From: Desulfobacterales bacterium
GTDB taxonomy: Bacteria > Desulfobacterota > Desulfobacteria > Desulfobacterales > DAOWNP01
Direction: 5' to 3'
DNA: 5,141 nucleotides
NCBI GenBank assembly: GCA_030149595.1
Contig: JASFBI010000185.1
Location: 1-5,141 of the forward strand
Shown: piece by piece, positions 1-5,141 of the stretch
Layout of the letters: each line of letters begins with the position of its first letter
Position numbering within the stretch: the first letter of the stretch is position 1
Program-made: the position numbers and the translations under genes
Notes under the pieces: model-generated
Databases searched by the model: none
The model's input: the letters and a program-made list of their open reading frames with translations, nothing else
What the model was told of the DNA's origin: nothing

Positions 1-717
1 ACCTGAAACATATTTAACAAGTTTTTTAGGAAAATGCCAGATATATGGAATTTTATTCAAAATCAGATCTGATATTAATAAATTATTCCCATATTTAACA
101 TATTTTTCAATTATTAAAAGCTGATAAAAATAGTGAAAAAAATCAAAATTCATAATCAGTTTTTCAGTTTTTTTAGACTTTATGAAGTTATAAAGCTCAG
201 AAGTTTTTCCCAACAGGTCTGTTTTTTTGTTTATTTTAAGGACTCCGCCGCCAGGACATGAAATGTTTTTTGTAAAGGAATAAACAGCAGCATGACAATT
301 TTTACCAATGGGATATCCGCCAAATTCAGCTCCAAGGGAGTGGGCACAATCTTCTATGTGAATTAAACCATATTTTTTTGCTATTTTATCATTGATATCT
401 GTCTGGGTATTAACCATACCAAAATAGTGATGCGAAATAACAGCTGCTGTGGCATCACTTATTTTTGACTCAAGGTCTTTTATATTAAAATTTAAGGTGC
501 ATAAATCAACATCCACAAATACCGGAATGCCGCCGGCTTTTTTTATTACCTCTGTTACAGCAACAGGACAGGTAAATGCTGGAATTAAAACCTCTTTTTT
601 TTTAAAAAGAATAGATTTAAGTATAAGATAGAGTGCGACTCTGGCATAGGTAGTAAAAAAAAAGGAGCTTTCATCTGGTTTTTTACCAAAAATAAAGTCT
701 AAATTTATAGTGGGCAT
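1..717 (-). CDS. DegT/DnrJ/EryC1/StrS-family aminotransferase, 3' end cut by window
   Basis: The 239 codons visible from the ATG at 717 stay open to the window edge, so the C-terminal part (family members are usually about 350-400 residues) is missing. Family features in order: a VLIPAFTCP segment (residues 43-51), GGIPVFVDVD (62-71), the HHYFG turn (96-100), IEDCAHSLGAEFGG (121-134), whose D123 should contact the PLP ring nitrogen, and YSFTKN (146-151), where K150 is the likely Schiff-base lysine, followed by a PGGG loop. The family transfers an amino group, usually from glutamate, to a keto sugar nucleotide in the cytoplasm; the sugar here is unknown. Odd points: the usual SGT phosphate-binding motif near the start reads YARVAL (24-29), and the SF-to-Lys spacing is two residues shorter than in the common SFHxxK form. 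Its ATG shares one base with the flippase stop (TAATG), and an AAGGG lies 8 bases upstream. Family call firm, substrate unknown. Confidence 0.9.
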   Translation of the reverse strand, partial: MPTINLDFIFGKKPDESSFFFTTYARVALYLILKSILFKKKEVLIPAFTCPVAVTEVIKKAGGIPVFVDVDLCTLNFNIKDLESKISDATAAVISHHYFGMVNTQTDINDKIAKKYGLIHIEDCAHSLGAEFGGYPIGKNCHAAVYSFTKNISCPGGGVLKINKKTDLLGKTSELYNFIKSKKTEKLIMNFDFFHYFYQLLIIEKYVKYGNNLLISDLILNKIPYIWHFPKKLVKYVSG

Positions 718-2144
718 TAAATTTTCCCTTTTATTACTATAAAAATATTTTTAATATTTTTGACTTGGATAAGACCAGTTATAAAAAGGGTTATAAGATA
801 CAGTACAGTTCCTGCTATAAGGTTATACGGAAATACTATGAACAGAGCAGTATTAAGGAAAAGAAAAAATACTGTATTTGCCAGAGCTATTTTAAGCCAG
901 GTAAACAGGTTAAAAATATTCCCCATGTATTTGGTAATATATGCTATGGATACTCCTGTCAGAATAATTTCACAAATCAGTGTGGCCCATGCAGATCCTA
1001 TATAGCTGTATTTCGGAATCCATATAAAATTCAGACATACATTGATGGATGCAGCAAGCAGTGCATTCCACCATCCAAAATGAACTACTCCAATGGAAAT
1101 ACATATTGTCGTTGTAAAAAGTGAGAAAAAAACAAGAATTCCAATCCATGACATAATATTTAGAACATCAGCTGCAGGAGAAAACTCAGGGGTGTAAATT
1201 AAATTAATAACTAATGATGATAAACAAGGTGTTGCTACTGCTATGGGAATTGTAATTATTGCTATAATTTCAAAAAGCTTTGCAGATTCATGCTTTAATT
1301 TTTCTATGTTGTTTGCTGCATATCCTGAAAATACAGGGAGCAGCGGGTTTGTTATAATAATTGCAAGTGTTGCTGAAAGATCAAGAAAACGGTATGCAGC
1401 ATTGTAAATTCCAACTTCGTTATATGATTTTAATGATGCCAGCATAAAAATATCTGCACGGGTATTGATAAGTATTATTAGAAACGAAATACCTATGGGC
1501 CATGACAGTTTTAGAATATTTTTTATTATCTGCCAGTTAAATTCAGATTTTGGATAAAGTAGTTTTAAGGAAAGAAAAAAAGCAAATACAGCATATATAA
1601 AATTGGCTGCAGCATATGAGGAGATGTAGAACAGTAAATTGTTGTTCAGCAGTATGGTAAGCAGTATGAAAAAAAGATAAAAACTGCCGTAGGTTACAGA
1701 TGACAGAGTTGAATACCAGGGATATCCATAAACCTGATATAGAGGTTCAAAAAAACGTGATGTGATAAAAGGCAGGGCGATTATTCCCATTGCTGCATAA
1801 ATAAACAGGTCTTTTTTAAAAAAATAAAATAAAACAGCAGAAATAATCATAACAATAAGACATAACGATATCCGCAAAATTAAAAAATTAAACCAGTAAA
1901 CATCAGCAGACTCTTTTATCTGGGAAATATCCTTTGAGAATATGGATGTGGTTCCAAATTCTGAAATAGCAGCAGACAAACCTAAAAAGGTTATTATATA
2001 TGAAAATTTCCCGAAAAGATCTGTACCCAGTGTTTTTGCAGCCAGAATAAAAATTAAAAAGTTAGCTCCTATGGAAAACAGGCGGCCAGATGCCTGGAAA
2101 ACGAGATTAATAAAATATTTGCTGTTTTTTGTATTATTATTCAA
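717..2144 (-). CDS. Wzx-type polysaccharide flippase (MATE/MOP superfamily membrane protein)
   Basis: This 475-residue protein is hydrophobic throughout, with about 12-14 likely membrane segments (for example near residues 12-36, 45-65, 86-108, 150-168, 213-229, 290-315, 330-352, 382-402, 417-437 and 441-460). Length and pattern fit the polysaccharide biosynthesis/export family (Polysacc_synt type). Typical family features are the N-terminal ASGRLFSIGANFLIFILAAK stretch, the LGTDLFGKFSY loop (39-49), LSWPIGISFL (213-222) and GIYNAAYRF (245-253). Members flip undecaprenyl-diphosphate-linked oligosaccharides from the cytoplasmic to the periplasmic face of the inner membrane. The start is a TTG at 2144: an in-frame TAA lies two codons upstream, and no ATG or GTG follows until well inside the protein, so no better start exists. 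The last base of its TAA is the first base of the aminotransferase ATG. O-antigen, capsule and exopolysaccharide flippases cannot be told apart from sequence alone, so no symbol is given. Confidence 0.92.
   Translation of the reverse strand: MNNNTKNSKYFINLVFQASGRLFSIGANFLIFILAAKTLGTDLFGKFSYIITFLGLSAAISEFGTTSIFSKDISQIKESADVYWFNFLILRISLCLIVMIISAVLFYFFKKDLFIYAAMGIIALPFITSRFFEPLYQVYGYPWYSTLSSVTYGSFYLFFILLTILLNNNLLFYISSYAAANFIYAVFAFFLSLKLLYPKSEFNWQIIKNILKLSWPIGISFLIILINTRADIFMLASLKSYNEVGIYNAAYRFLDLSATLAIIITNPLLPVFSGYAANNIEKLKHESAKLFEIIAIITIPIAVATPCLSSLVINLIYTPEFSPAADVLNIMSWIGILVFFSLFTTTICISIGVVHFGWWNALLAASINVCLNFIWIPKYSYIGSAWATLICEIILTGVSIAYITKYMGNIFNLFTWLKIALANTVFFLFLNTALFIVFPYNLIAGTVLYLITLFITGLIQVKNIKNIFIVIKGKI
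726..730 (-). promoter_or_regulatory. Ribosome binding site of the aminotransferase gene
   Basis: AAGGG lies 8 bases before the ATG at 717, inside the final lysine codons of the flippase gene. It fixes the aminotransferase start and, with the TAATG junction, points to translation coupled to the flippase. Confidence 0.7.
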
Positions 2145-2157
2145 AACTTATATATAA

Positions 2158-2162
2158 CCTTC
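2158..2162 (-). promoter_or_regulatory. Weakly placed ribosome binding site of the flippase gene
   Basis: GAAGG lies 13 bases before the TTG at 2144, longer than the usual 5-9 bases, and the sequence between is AT-only apart from one G. Together with the TTG start this suggests low initiation, as would suit a toxic-if-abundant membrane protein, though that is inference. Confidence 0.4.
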
Positions 2163-2175
2163 ACATCCCTTGCTT

Positions 2176-3072
2176 TTAACTGTTTTTTTTATTAACCCTG
2201 TTAATAAAAGCCTTTATATTGCTGCTTAAAAAAAATTTATATTTTGATTTGGGGATATTGTATGTAAATGCCTTTATAAGCACTGGATTAAATCTGGTTT
2301 TATAGCTTGTTAGATTTGGATTTTTGGACAGACTTTGATCACCCATATCATAATAATAAAAATTGTTTTTATATCCCCATTTCATTGCATAAAAATGAAG
2401 GACATCAGAGATGTTTAAGTGTTTAAATTCTTTGTTTACACCCGCTATCCATGCAAACATGGTTTTCTTATAAACCCAGTAAAAAATTCCGCCAATAATT
2501 GTATCTTTATATGAAGCTATAAAAACTTTACCAAATTTTGAGTTCCAGATGGATTTTACAAGGGAGTAATGTGGTAAGTAAAAGAGATTCCCATTTTGAG
2601 AGGTGGATTTTATAATATTATAAAATGATATTAATTCACTTTCATTTTTAACTGTTTGAACAAGAGTCTCTTTTTTTATGGATTTTTTTATTGTTCTCTG
2701 TTTTCGTTTTTGAAAACTTTTTAACAGATCTTCTTCTTTTAAATTTATATTAACTACAAAGCTGTAGTTATCATCAGGGGAGACACAATATTGTTTAAAT
2801 CCTGGTATTTCTTTGTTTGTATGTACAAGCAGGTGTGAAAAATTAATACTGCTGACAGCTTTCCACCATTTTTCAAAATCCCCATATCTTTCAGGCCCGC
2901 CTAAGACTCCTCCCATGTATCCCAAAAGGGGCATCTTTTTCAGTAGAAAAATCAAACCATTACTATTTATTATATTAAGATTATGATGTGCTGCTATAAT
3001 TCTAACAAAGTCATATTCCTGATAAATGGAAAAAGAACTTTCCCAGTCTTTCCCTGTCTGGTTTTCAGGCAT
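2176..3072 (-). CDS. FemAB-like / Acetyltransf_6 GNAT-fold protein
   Basis: This is a soluble 298-residue protein with the layout of the FemAB-related GNAT group. The N-terminal half has MPLLGYMGGVLGGPERYG (47-64), where relatives have a glycine-rich 'slP..pyGG' segment. A central VNINLKEEDLLKSFQKRKQR stretch (107-126) is the FemAB-like block that leads into a basic helix rich in K and R. The second GNAT half has GKVFIASYKDTIIGGIFYW (181-199), then YYYDMGDQ (239-246) and TSYKTRFNP (255-263), matching the family's 'DfGg...FKrkFG' ending. Relatives transfer acyl or aminoacyl groups to amino groups, and many sit in polysaccharide clusters where their substrate is unknown. Next to an amino-sugar aminotransferase, N-acylation of an amino sugar is a reasonable but unproven role. 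The ATG is 12 bases after the methyltransferase stop, and AGGA overlapping that stop is a possible ribosome site at 10-base spacing. The methyltransferase TAG lies in this same frame. Family call fairly firm, activity unknown. Confidence 0.82.
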   Translation of the reverse strand: MPENQTGKDWESSFSIYQEYDFVRIIAAHHNLNIINSNGLIFLLKKMPLLGYMGGVLGGPERYGDFEKWWKAVSSINFSHLLVHTNKEIPGFKQYCVSPDDNYSFVVNINLKEEDLLKSFQKRKQRTIKKSIKKETLVQTVKNESELISFYNIIKSTSQNGNLFYLPHYSLVKSIWNSKFGKVFIASYKDTIIGGIFYWVYKKTMFAWIAGVNKEFKHLNISDVLHFYAMKWGYKNNFYYYDMGDQSLSKNPNLTSYKTRFNPVLIKAFTYNIPKSKYKFFLSSNIKAFINRVNKKNS

Positions 3073-3084
3073 ATTTTTTATATC

Positions 3085-3945
3085 CTATAAAACTTTTTGT
3101 ATCCAGAAGCTTGATAGAGGATACTTATGAAGGTAGTGTTTTTTGAAAATATTTCCCATCAGCTTTTTATGGTGTAAATCCATATATACAGAACCCCATA
3201 AAATTTGAAAATTTTTATTATATGCAAGAAAAGCAAAGAGCATGTATTGTTCGCTAAAAAAGAGGCGCTGGTCAGCAAACTCTTTTATATACTCTTTTGG
3301 CAGAAATATGTCATGGAAATGGATAATTGTTCCTGCTTTGAGTTTTGGCAGTATTTCCATAAATTCGTGGACAACATCACTTCCATATTTAACAACATGG
3401 GAAGAGTCAATAAAGAGCATGTCACATTCATTAAACTCATCGGCAGAGATATCCTGAACTTTTTTGGGAATTAATTTTGTCAGACCGCAAAAACCTTTTT
3501 TAATATCCTTTGATGGATAAGGCTCAATTGCTGTTAATATACACGGTGGAGAGGTGTTGTTTTTCAAACATGCAGAAGCAGCAACTCTTGTTGATTCACC
3601 ACACCCTATCTCAATTATTTTTTTTGGTATATAATGCCTGATCATGGAATAGTAAACAGCAGCATCAACAGATGATAACATCCTGCGATTAAAATCTTCA
3701 GGGATTTCATCAACATATAGTTTAAATATGTCAAGCAAATGGATTTTCTGCACATCTCTGTTCCAGTCCAAACCAAGACACTGAGACTCTTTTGTAAAAA
3801 AAATATCTGGAAGAGTGGTTATGTCCGGCACAGGTGAATAAAAATGATCAGGAACTATTTCTATACCAAACTGCCTCCAGAATGAAGCATATTTTAAAAA
3901 AACTCTTCTAACTATTCTGGCAAAAAAAAATTTATTCATTACCAT
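3085..3945 (-). CDS. Class I SAM-dependent methyltransferase (Methyltransf_24-like)
   Basis: This 286-residue protein carries a clear Rossmann methyltransferase core. Motif I is IIEIGCGEST (110-119), which binds the SAM methionine and ribose. TAIEPYP (138-144) ends strand 2, with E141 as the expected ribose-binding acid. DMLFIDSSHVVKYGSD (175-190) is motif IV with D180, and IIHFHDIFLP (207-216) is the following strand with a His-Asp pair of the kind that often lines the active site. An N-terminal extension of about 100 residues contains VPDHFYSPVPD (31-41), a block I associate with methyltransferases in glycan clusters. It probably methylates a sugar or a linked group of the polysaccharide, but the acceptor cannot be read. 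The start is ambiguous: the first ATG (3945) overlaps the upstream gene by 7 bases with a GGAG only 4 bases away, while the third codon, ATG at 3939, forms a TAATG junction with 10-base spacing. Codons 6-8 (first-ATG numbering) lie in a run of nine T. Confidence 0.88.
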   Translation of the reverse strand: MVMNKFFFARIVRRVFLKYASFWRQFGIEIVPDHFYSPVPDITTLPDIFFTKESQCLGLDWNRDVQKIHLLDIFKLYVDEIPEDFNRRMLSSVDAAVYYSMIRHYIPKKIIEIGCGESTRVAASACLKNNTSPPCILTAIEPYPSKDIKKGFCGLTKLIPKKVQDISADEFNECDMLFIDSSHVVKYGSDVVHEFMEILPKLKAGTIIHFHDIFLPKEYIKEFADQRLFFSEQYMLFAFLAYNKNFQILWGSVYMDLHHKKLMGNIFKKHYLHKYPLSSFWIQKVL

Positions 3946-4949
3946 GTATCTCCATTAATAGCTTTTTCATAAAGCAGAACATAATCTTTAACCATCCGTT
4001 TTACAGAAAAATTTTCTTCAGCATATTTCCTGCATGTTTCTGGACTGATTTTATGAATATTTTTCATGCCCTTTGAGATGTCAGCAACACTCTTACATAA
4101 AAATCCATTAACTCCATTTTTGACCTGTTCCTTTACACCTCCCTGATCCAAAGCTATAACAGGAGTTCCCGATGCAAAGGCTTCAAGTATTACAAGGGGA
4201 AAGGCATCAAACCATTTTGGAGTCTGAACAAGTGCTCTGGCATAAGGCAGGTAGTTCTCTGTCCCGTCTATTTCACCTATGGTGCTTACTGTGGGGCAGA
4301 TGAGTAAAAGGGGTTTCAGAAAAAAATAGTAGTATGGGATATCTTCAATATTACCGGCAAGTAAAAGGGGCACTTTTGCTTTTCTGGCTGCCAGTGCAGC
4401 TAAGTGCTGGCCTTTATATTTTACAATTTTTGATATATGAATAAAATGTTCTTTTTTCTCATATTGATACGGCCAGTTATTTAGATCTAATCCATAGTGT
4501 ACAAATTGTGTATTTGCTCCACATAACTTTGCATGGGCATCACTGCATGCAACAAGATTTGGACGTTTATACCCTTTGAAAGGAGGTATACATGTGGAAA
4601 TAACAAAGGGAAACTCTTTTGGGTGACGCATTACAAATGCGTTATCAAATGACCAGTCGTGGATTATGTCAACAGGATTATCTCTAAGATGTTTTTTTAC
4701 TGCTTCATATAGCGGTTCTTCGGATATTTTATCGGATTTACTGTGAATACCAGCCGGAGCATTAACTGAATCATACTGGTCTATAACAATGGTTTTCCCT
4801 TTGCAGTAACTGCCTGATGTACCAAAAAGTGTTACATCATGACCTTCTTTTATTAGTTGTTCAACAAAAGTATGTACGACACGCTCAATTCCGCCGTATC
4901 CCTTAGGTGGAGTTGCCTTATATACAGTTGAAATAATTGCAATACGCAC
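3939..4949 (-). CDS. GT4-family glycosyltransferase (GT-B fold)
   Basis: This 336-residue protein is a retaining, GT-B-fold transferase of family GT4. The N-terminal domain opens with a beta strand (RIAIIS) and the glycine-rich loop PPKGYGGIERVVHTF (14-28), followed by EGHDVTLFGT (35-44). HDWSFDN (97-103) and VHYGLDLNNW (150-159) are further GT4 landmarks. The C-terminal nucleotide-sugar domain begins near HISKIVKYKGQH (171-182) and ends with the donor-binding region FPLVILEAFASGTPVIA (250-266) and GGVKE (270-274). In the EX7E motif the first acid is Asp (D248) and the second is E256, a conservative change. The enzyme is probably cytoplasmic or peripheral at the inner membrane and adds a sugar to a lipid-linked acceptor; donor and acceptor are unknown. 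It starts with GTG, preceded by AAGGGG at 7-base spacing, and that GTG shares a base with the upstream gene's TAG. Length is at the short end for GT4, but no motif is missing. Confidence 0.93.
   Translation of the reverse strand: MRIAIISTVYKATPPKGYGGIERVVHTFVEQLIKEGHDVTLFGTSGSYCKGKTIVIDQYDSVNAPAGIHSKSDKISEEPLYEAVKKHLRDNPVDIIHDWSFDNAFVMRHPKEFPFVISTCIPPFKGYKRPNLVACSDAHAKLCGANTQFVHYGLDLNNWPYQYEKKEHFIHISKIVKYKGQHLAALAARKAKVPLLLAGNIEDIPYYYFFLKPLLLICPTVSTIGEIDGTENYLPYARALVQTPKWFDAFPLVILEAFASGTPVIALDQGGVKEQVKNGVNGFLCKSVADISKGMKNIHKISPETCRKYAEENFSVKRMVKDYVLLYEKAINGDTW
3950..3953 (-). promoter_or_regulatory. Ribosome binding site of the methyltransferase gene, two possible starts
   Basis: GGAG within the last codons of the glycosyltransferase gene is the only clear Shine-Dalgarno match here. 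It is 4 bases from the first ATG (3945) and 10 bases from the second in-frame ATG (3939). Neither spacing is ideal. The second start would make a TAATG overlap like the one before the aminotransferase gene. The choice changes the protein by only two residues. Confidence 0.55.
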
Positions 4950-5141
4950 TATTTTTCCCCTTTTGTACCTGCTTTTTGTGTACCAGAGAGTTCATGGGCG
5001 ATTGCCTCTCTTTTTACAGCCTGAAATATTTTCCTGAAAAGCATAAGTCCTGTTTTTTCATTTTTTTTTAATATTTTTTTAACTAAAATCAAAAAATATG
5101 GAATTGTTCTTTTATTAATAATAAAGTCAGCTGCACAATAT
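4949..5141 (-). CDS. C-terminal end of an unrecognised protein, 5' end outside window
   Basis: Reading the reverse complement in the frame that ends at the TAG at 4951-4949 gives 63 codons open to the window edge, the first complete codon starting at 5140. It begins YCADFIINKRTIPYFLILVK and ends in a lysine-rich, probably flexible tail (SGTQKAGTKGEK). The segment TIPYFLILV is hydrophobic but too short to call a membrane span with confidence, and the remainder is basic. I do not recognise the family. The case for a real gene is that the frame is uninterrupted where the other frames meet stops, that its TAG overlaps the GTG of the glycosyltransferase by one base (TAGTG), and that this matches the tight packing of the other genes. 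By position it is probably another polysaccharide gene, for example a glycosyltransferase, but nothing visible proves that. A run of nine T on the plus strand (5061-5069) falls inside the frame. Confidence 0.72.
   Translation of the reverse strand, partial: YCAADFIINKRTIPYFLILVKKILKKNEKTGLMLFRKIFQAVKREAIAHELSGTQKAGTKGEK
4957..4962 (-). promoter_or_regulatory. Ribosome binding site of the GT4 gene
   Basis: AAGGGG sits 7 bases before the GTG at 4949, inside the last codons of the upstream gene. It is the strongest Shine-Dalgarno match in the window and supports GTG as the true start, since the protein from there opens directly with the expected first beta strand. No in-frame ATG precedes it. 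Confidence 0.75.

Noticed and set aside
449..631. A 60-codon plus-strand open frame
   Set aside because: It lies opposite the conserved aminotransferase core, whose minus-strand reading shows clear family motifs.
765..1124. A 119-codon plus-strand open frame, and another at 760-1005
   Set aside because: Both lie entirely opposite the flippase coding sequence; their products are Cys/Lys/Tyr-rich with no recognisable domain, as expected for antisense reading of hydrophobic codons.
1942..2157. A 71-codon plus-strand open frame crossing the flippase start
   Set aside because: It is antisense to conserved flippase N-terminal sequence and has no recognisable domain.
2145..2175. The 31-base gap between the GNAT and flippase genes as a promoter or terminator
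   Set aside because: It is short, with no inverted repeat followed by a T run and no room for a full -35/-10 pair; it reads best as a ribosome-loading region.
2223..2240. A/T-rich runs resembling terminator tails inside the GNAT gene
   Set aside because: They encode lysine and phenylalanine codons in the conserved reading frame, and no GC-rich stem precedes them in the transcribed direction.
3205..3474. Plus-strand open frames of 71-89 codons
   Set aside because: They are antisense to the methyltransferase gene, overlap each other and have no convincing ribosome site or domain.
1..5141. Possible new defence system, mobile element, CRISPR array or RNA gene
   Set aside because: No spaced repeats, transposase, integrase, terminal inverted repeats or tRNA-like folds were seen; almost every base lies in glycan-related coding sequence.

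Overview
This is an AT-rich stretch (roughly one third G+C by eye) from a bacterial surface-polysaccharide biosynthesis locus. All six coding regions lie on the minus strand, so transcription runs from high to low coordinates. Four genes are complete and one is cut at each window edge. The organism cannot be fixed from the sequence. Low GC, heavy use of AAA/ATA/TTT codons, and this mix of GT4 glycosyltransferase, methyltransferase, FemAB-like GNAT protein, flippase and DegT-type aminotransferase would suit an anaerobic Gram-negative such as a Desulfobacterota member. That is a weak inference from impression, not from a marker gene.

Layout in transcription order: (1) 5141-4949, the last 63 codons of an unrecognised gene; (2) 4949-3939, a GT4 glycosyltransferase with a GTG start; (3) 3945-3085, a class I SAM-dependent methyltransferase; (4) 3072-2176, a FemAB-like/Acetyltransf_6 GNAT protein; (5) 2144-717, a Wzx-type polysaccharide flippase with a TTG start; (6) 717-1, the first 239 codons of a DegT/DnrJ/EryC1/StrS-family PLP aminotransferase, cut by the window edge. 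The two edge genes are open reading frames read directly from the reverse complement.

Packing is very tight. Three junctions can be read as stop/start overlaps of the TAGTG or TAATG kind, and the two real gaps are only 12 and 31 bases. No promoter, terminator, RNA gene, mobile element or CRISPR array was seen. The simplest reading is one polycistronic, translationally coupled unit whose promoter and end lie outside the window.

Together the genes would build and export a lipid-linked oligosaccharide. The aminotransferase would supply an amino sugar, the GNAT protein could acylate or aminoacylate a group, GT4 would add a sugar, the methyltransferase would decorate it, and the flippase would move it across the inner membrane. 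No Wzy polymerase, Wzz regulator or initiating phosphoglycosyltransferase lies in the window. I do not see a clearly new system. The points most worth checking are the unidentified upstream gene tail, the divergent active-site region of the aminotransferase, an in-frame amber codon between the methyltransferase and GNAT genes, and several 9-base homopolymer runs inside coding sequence.
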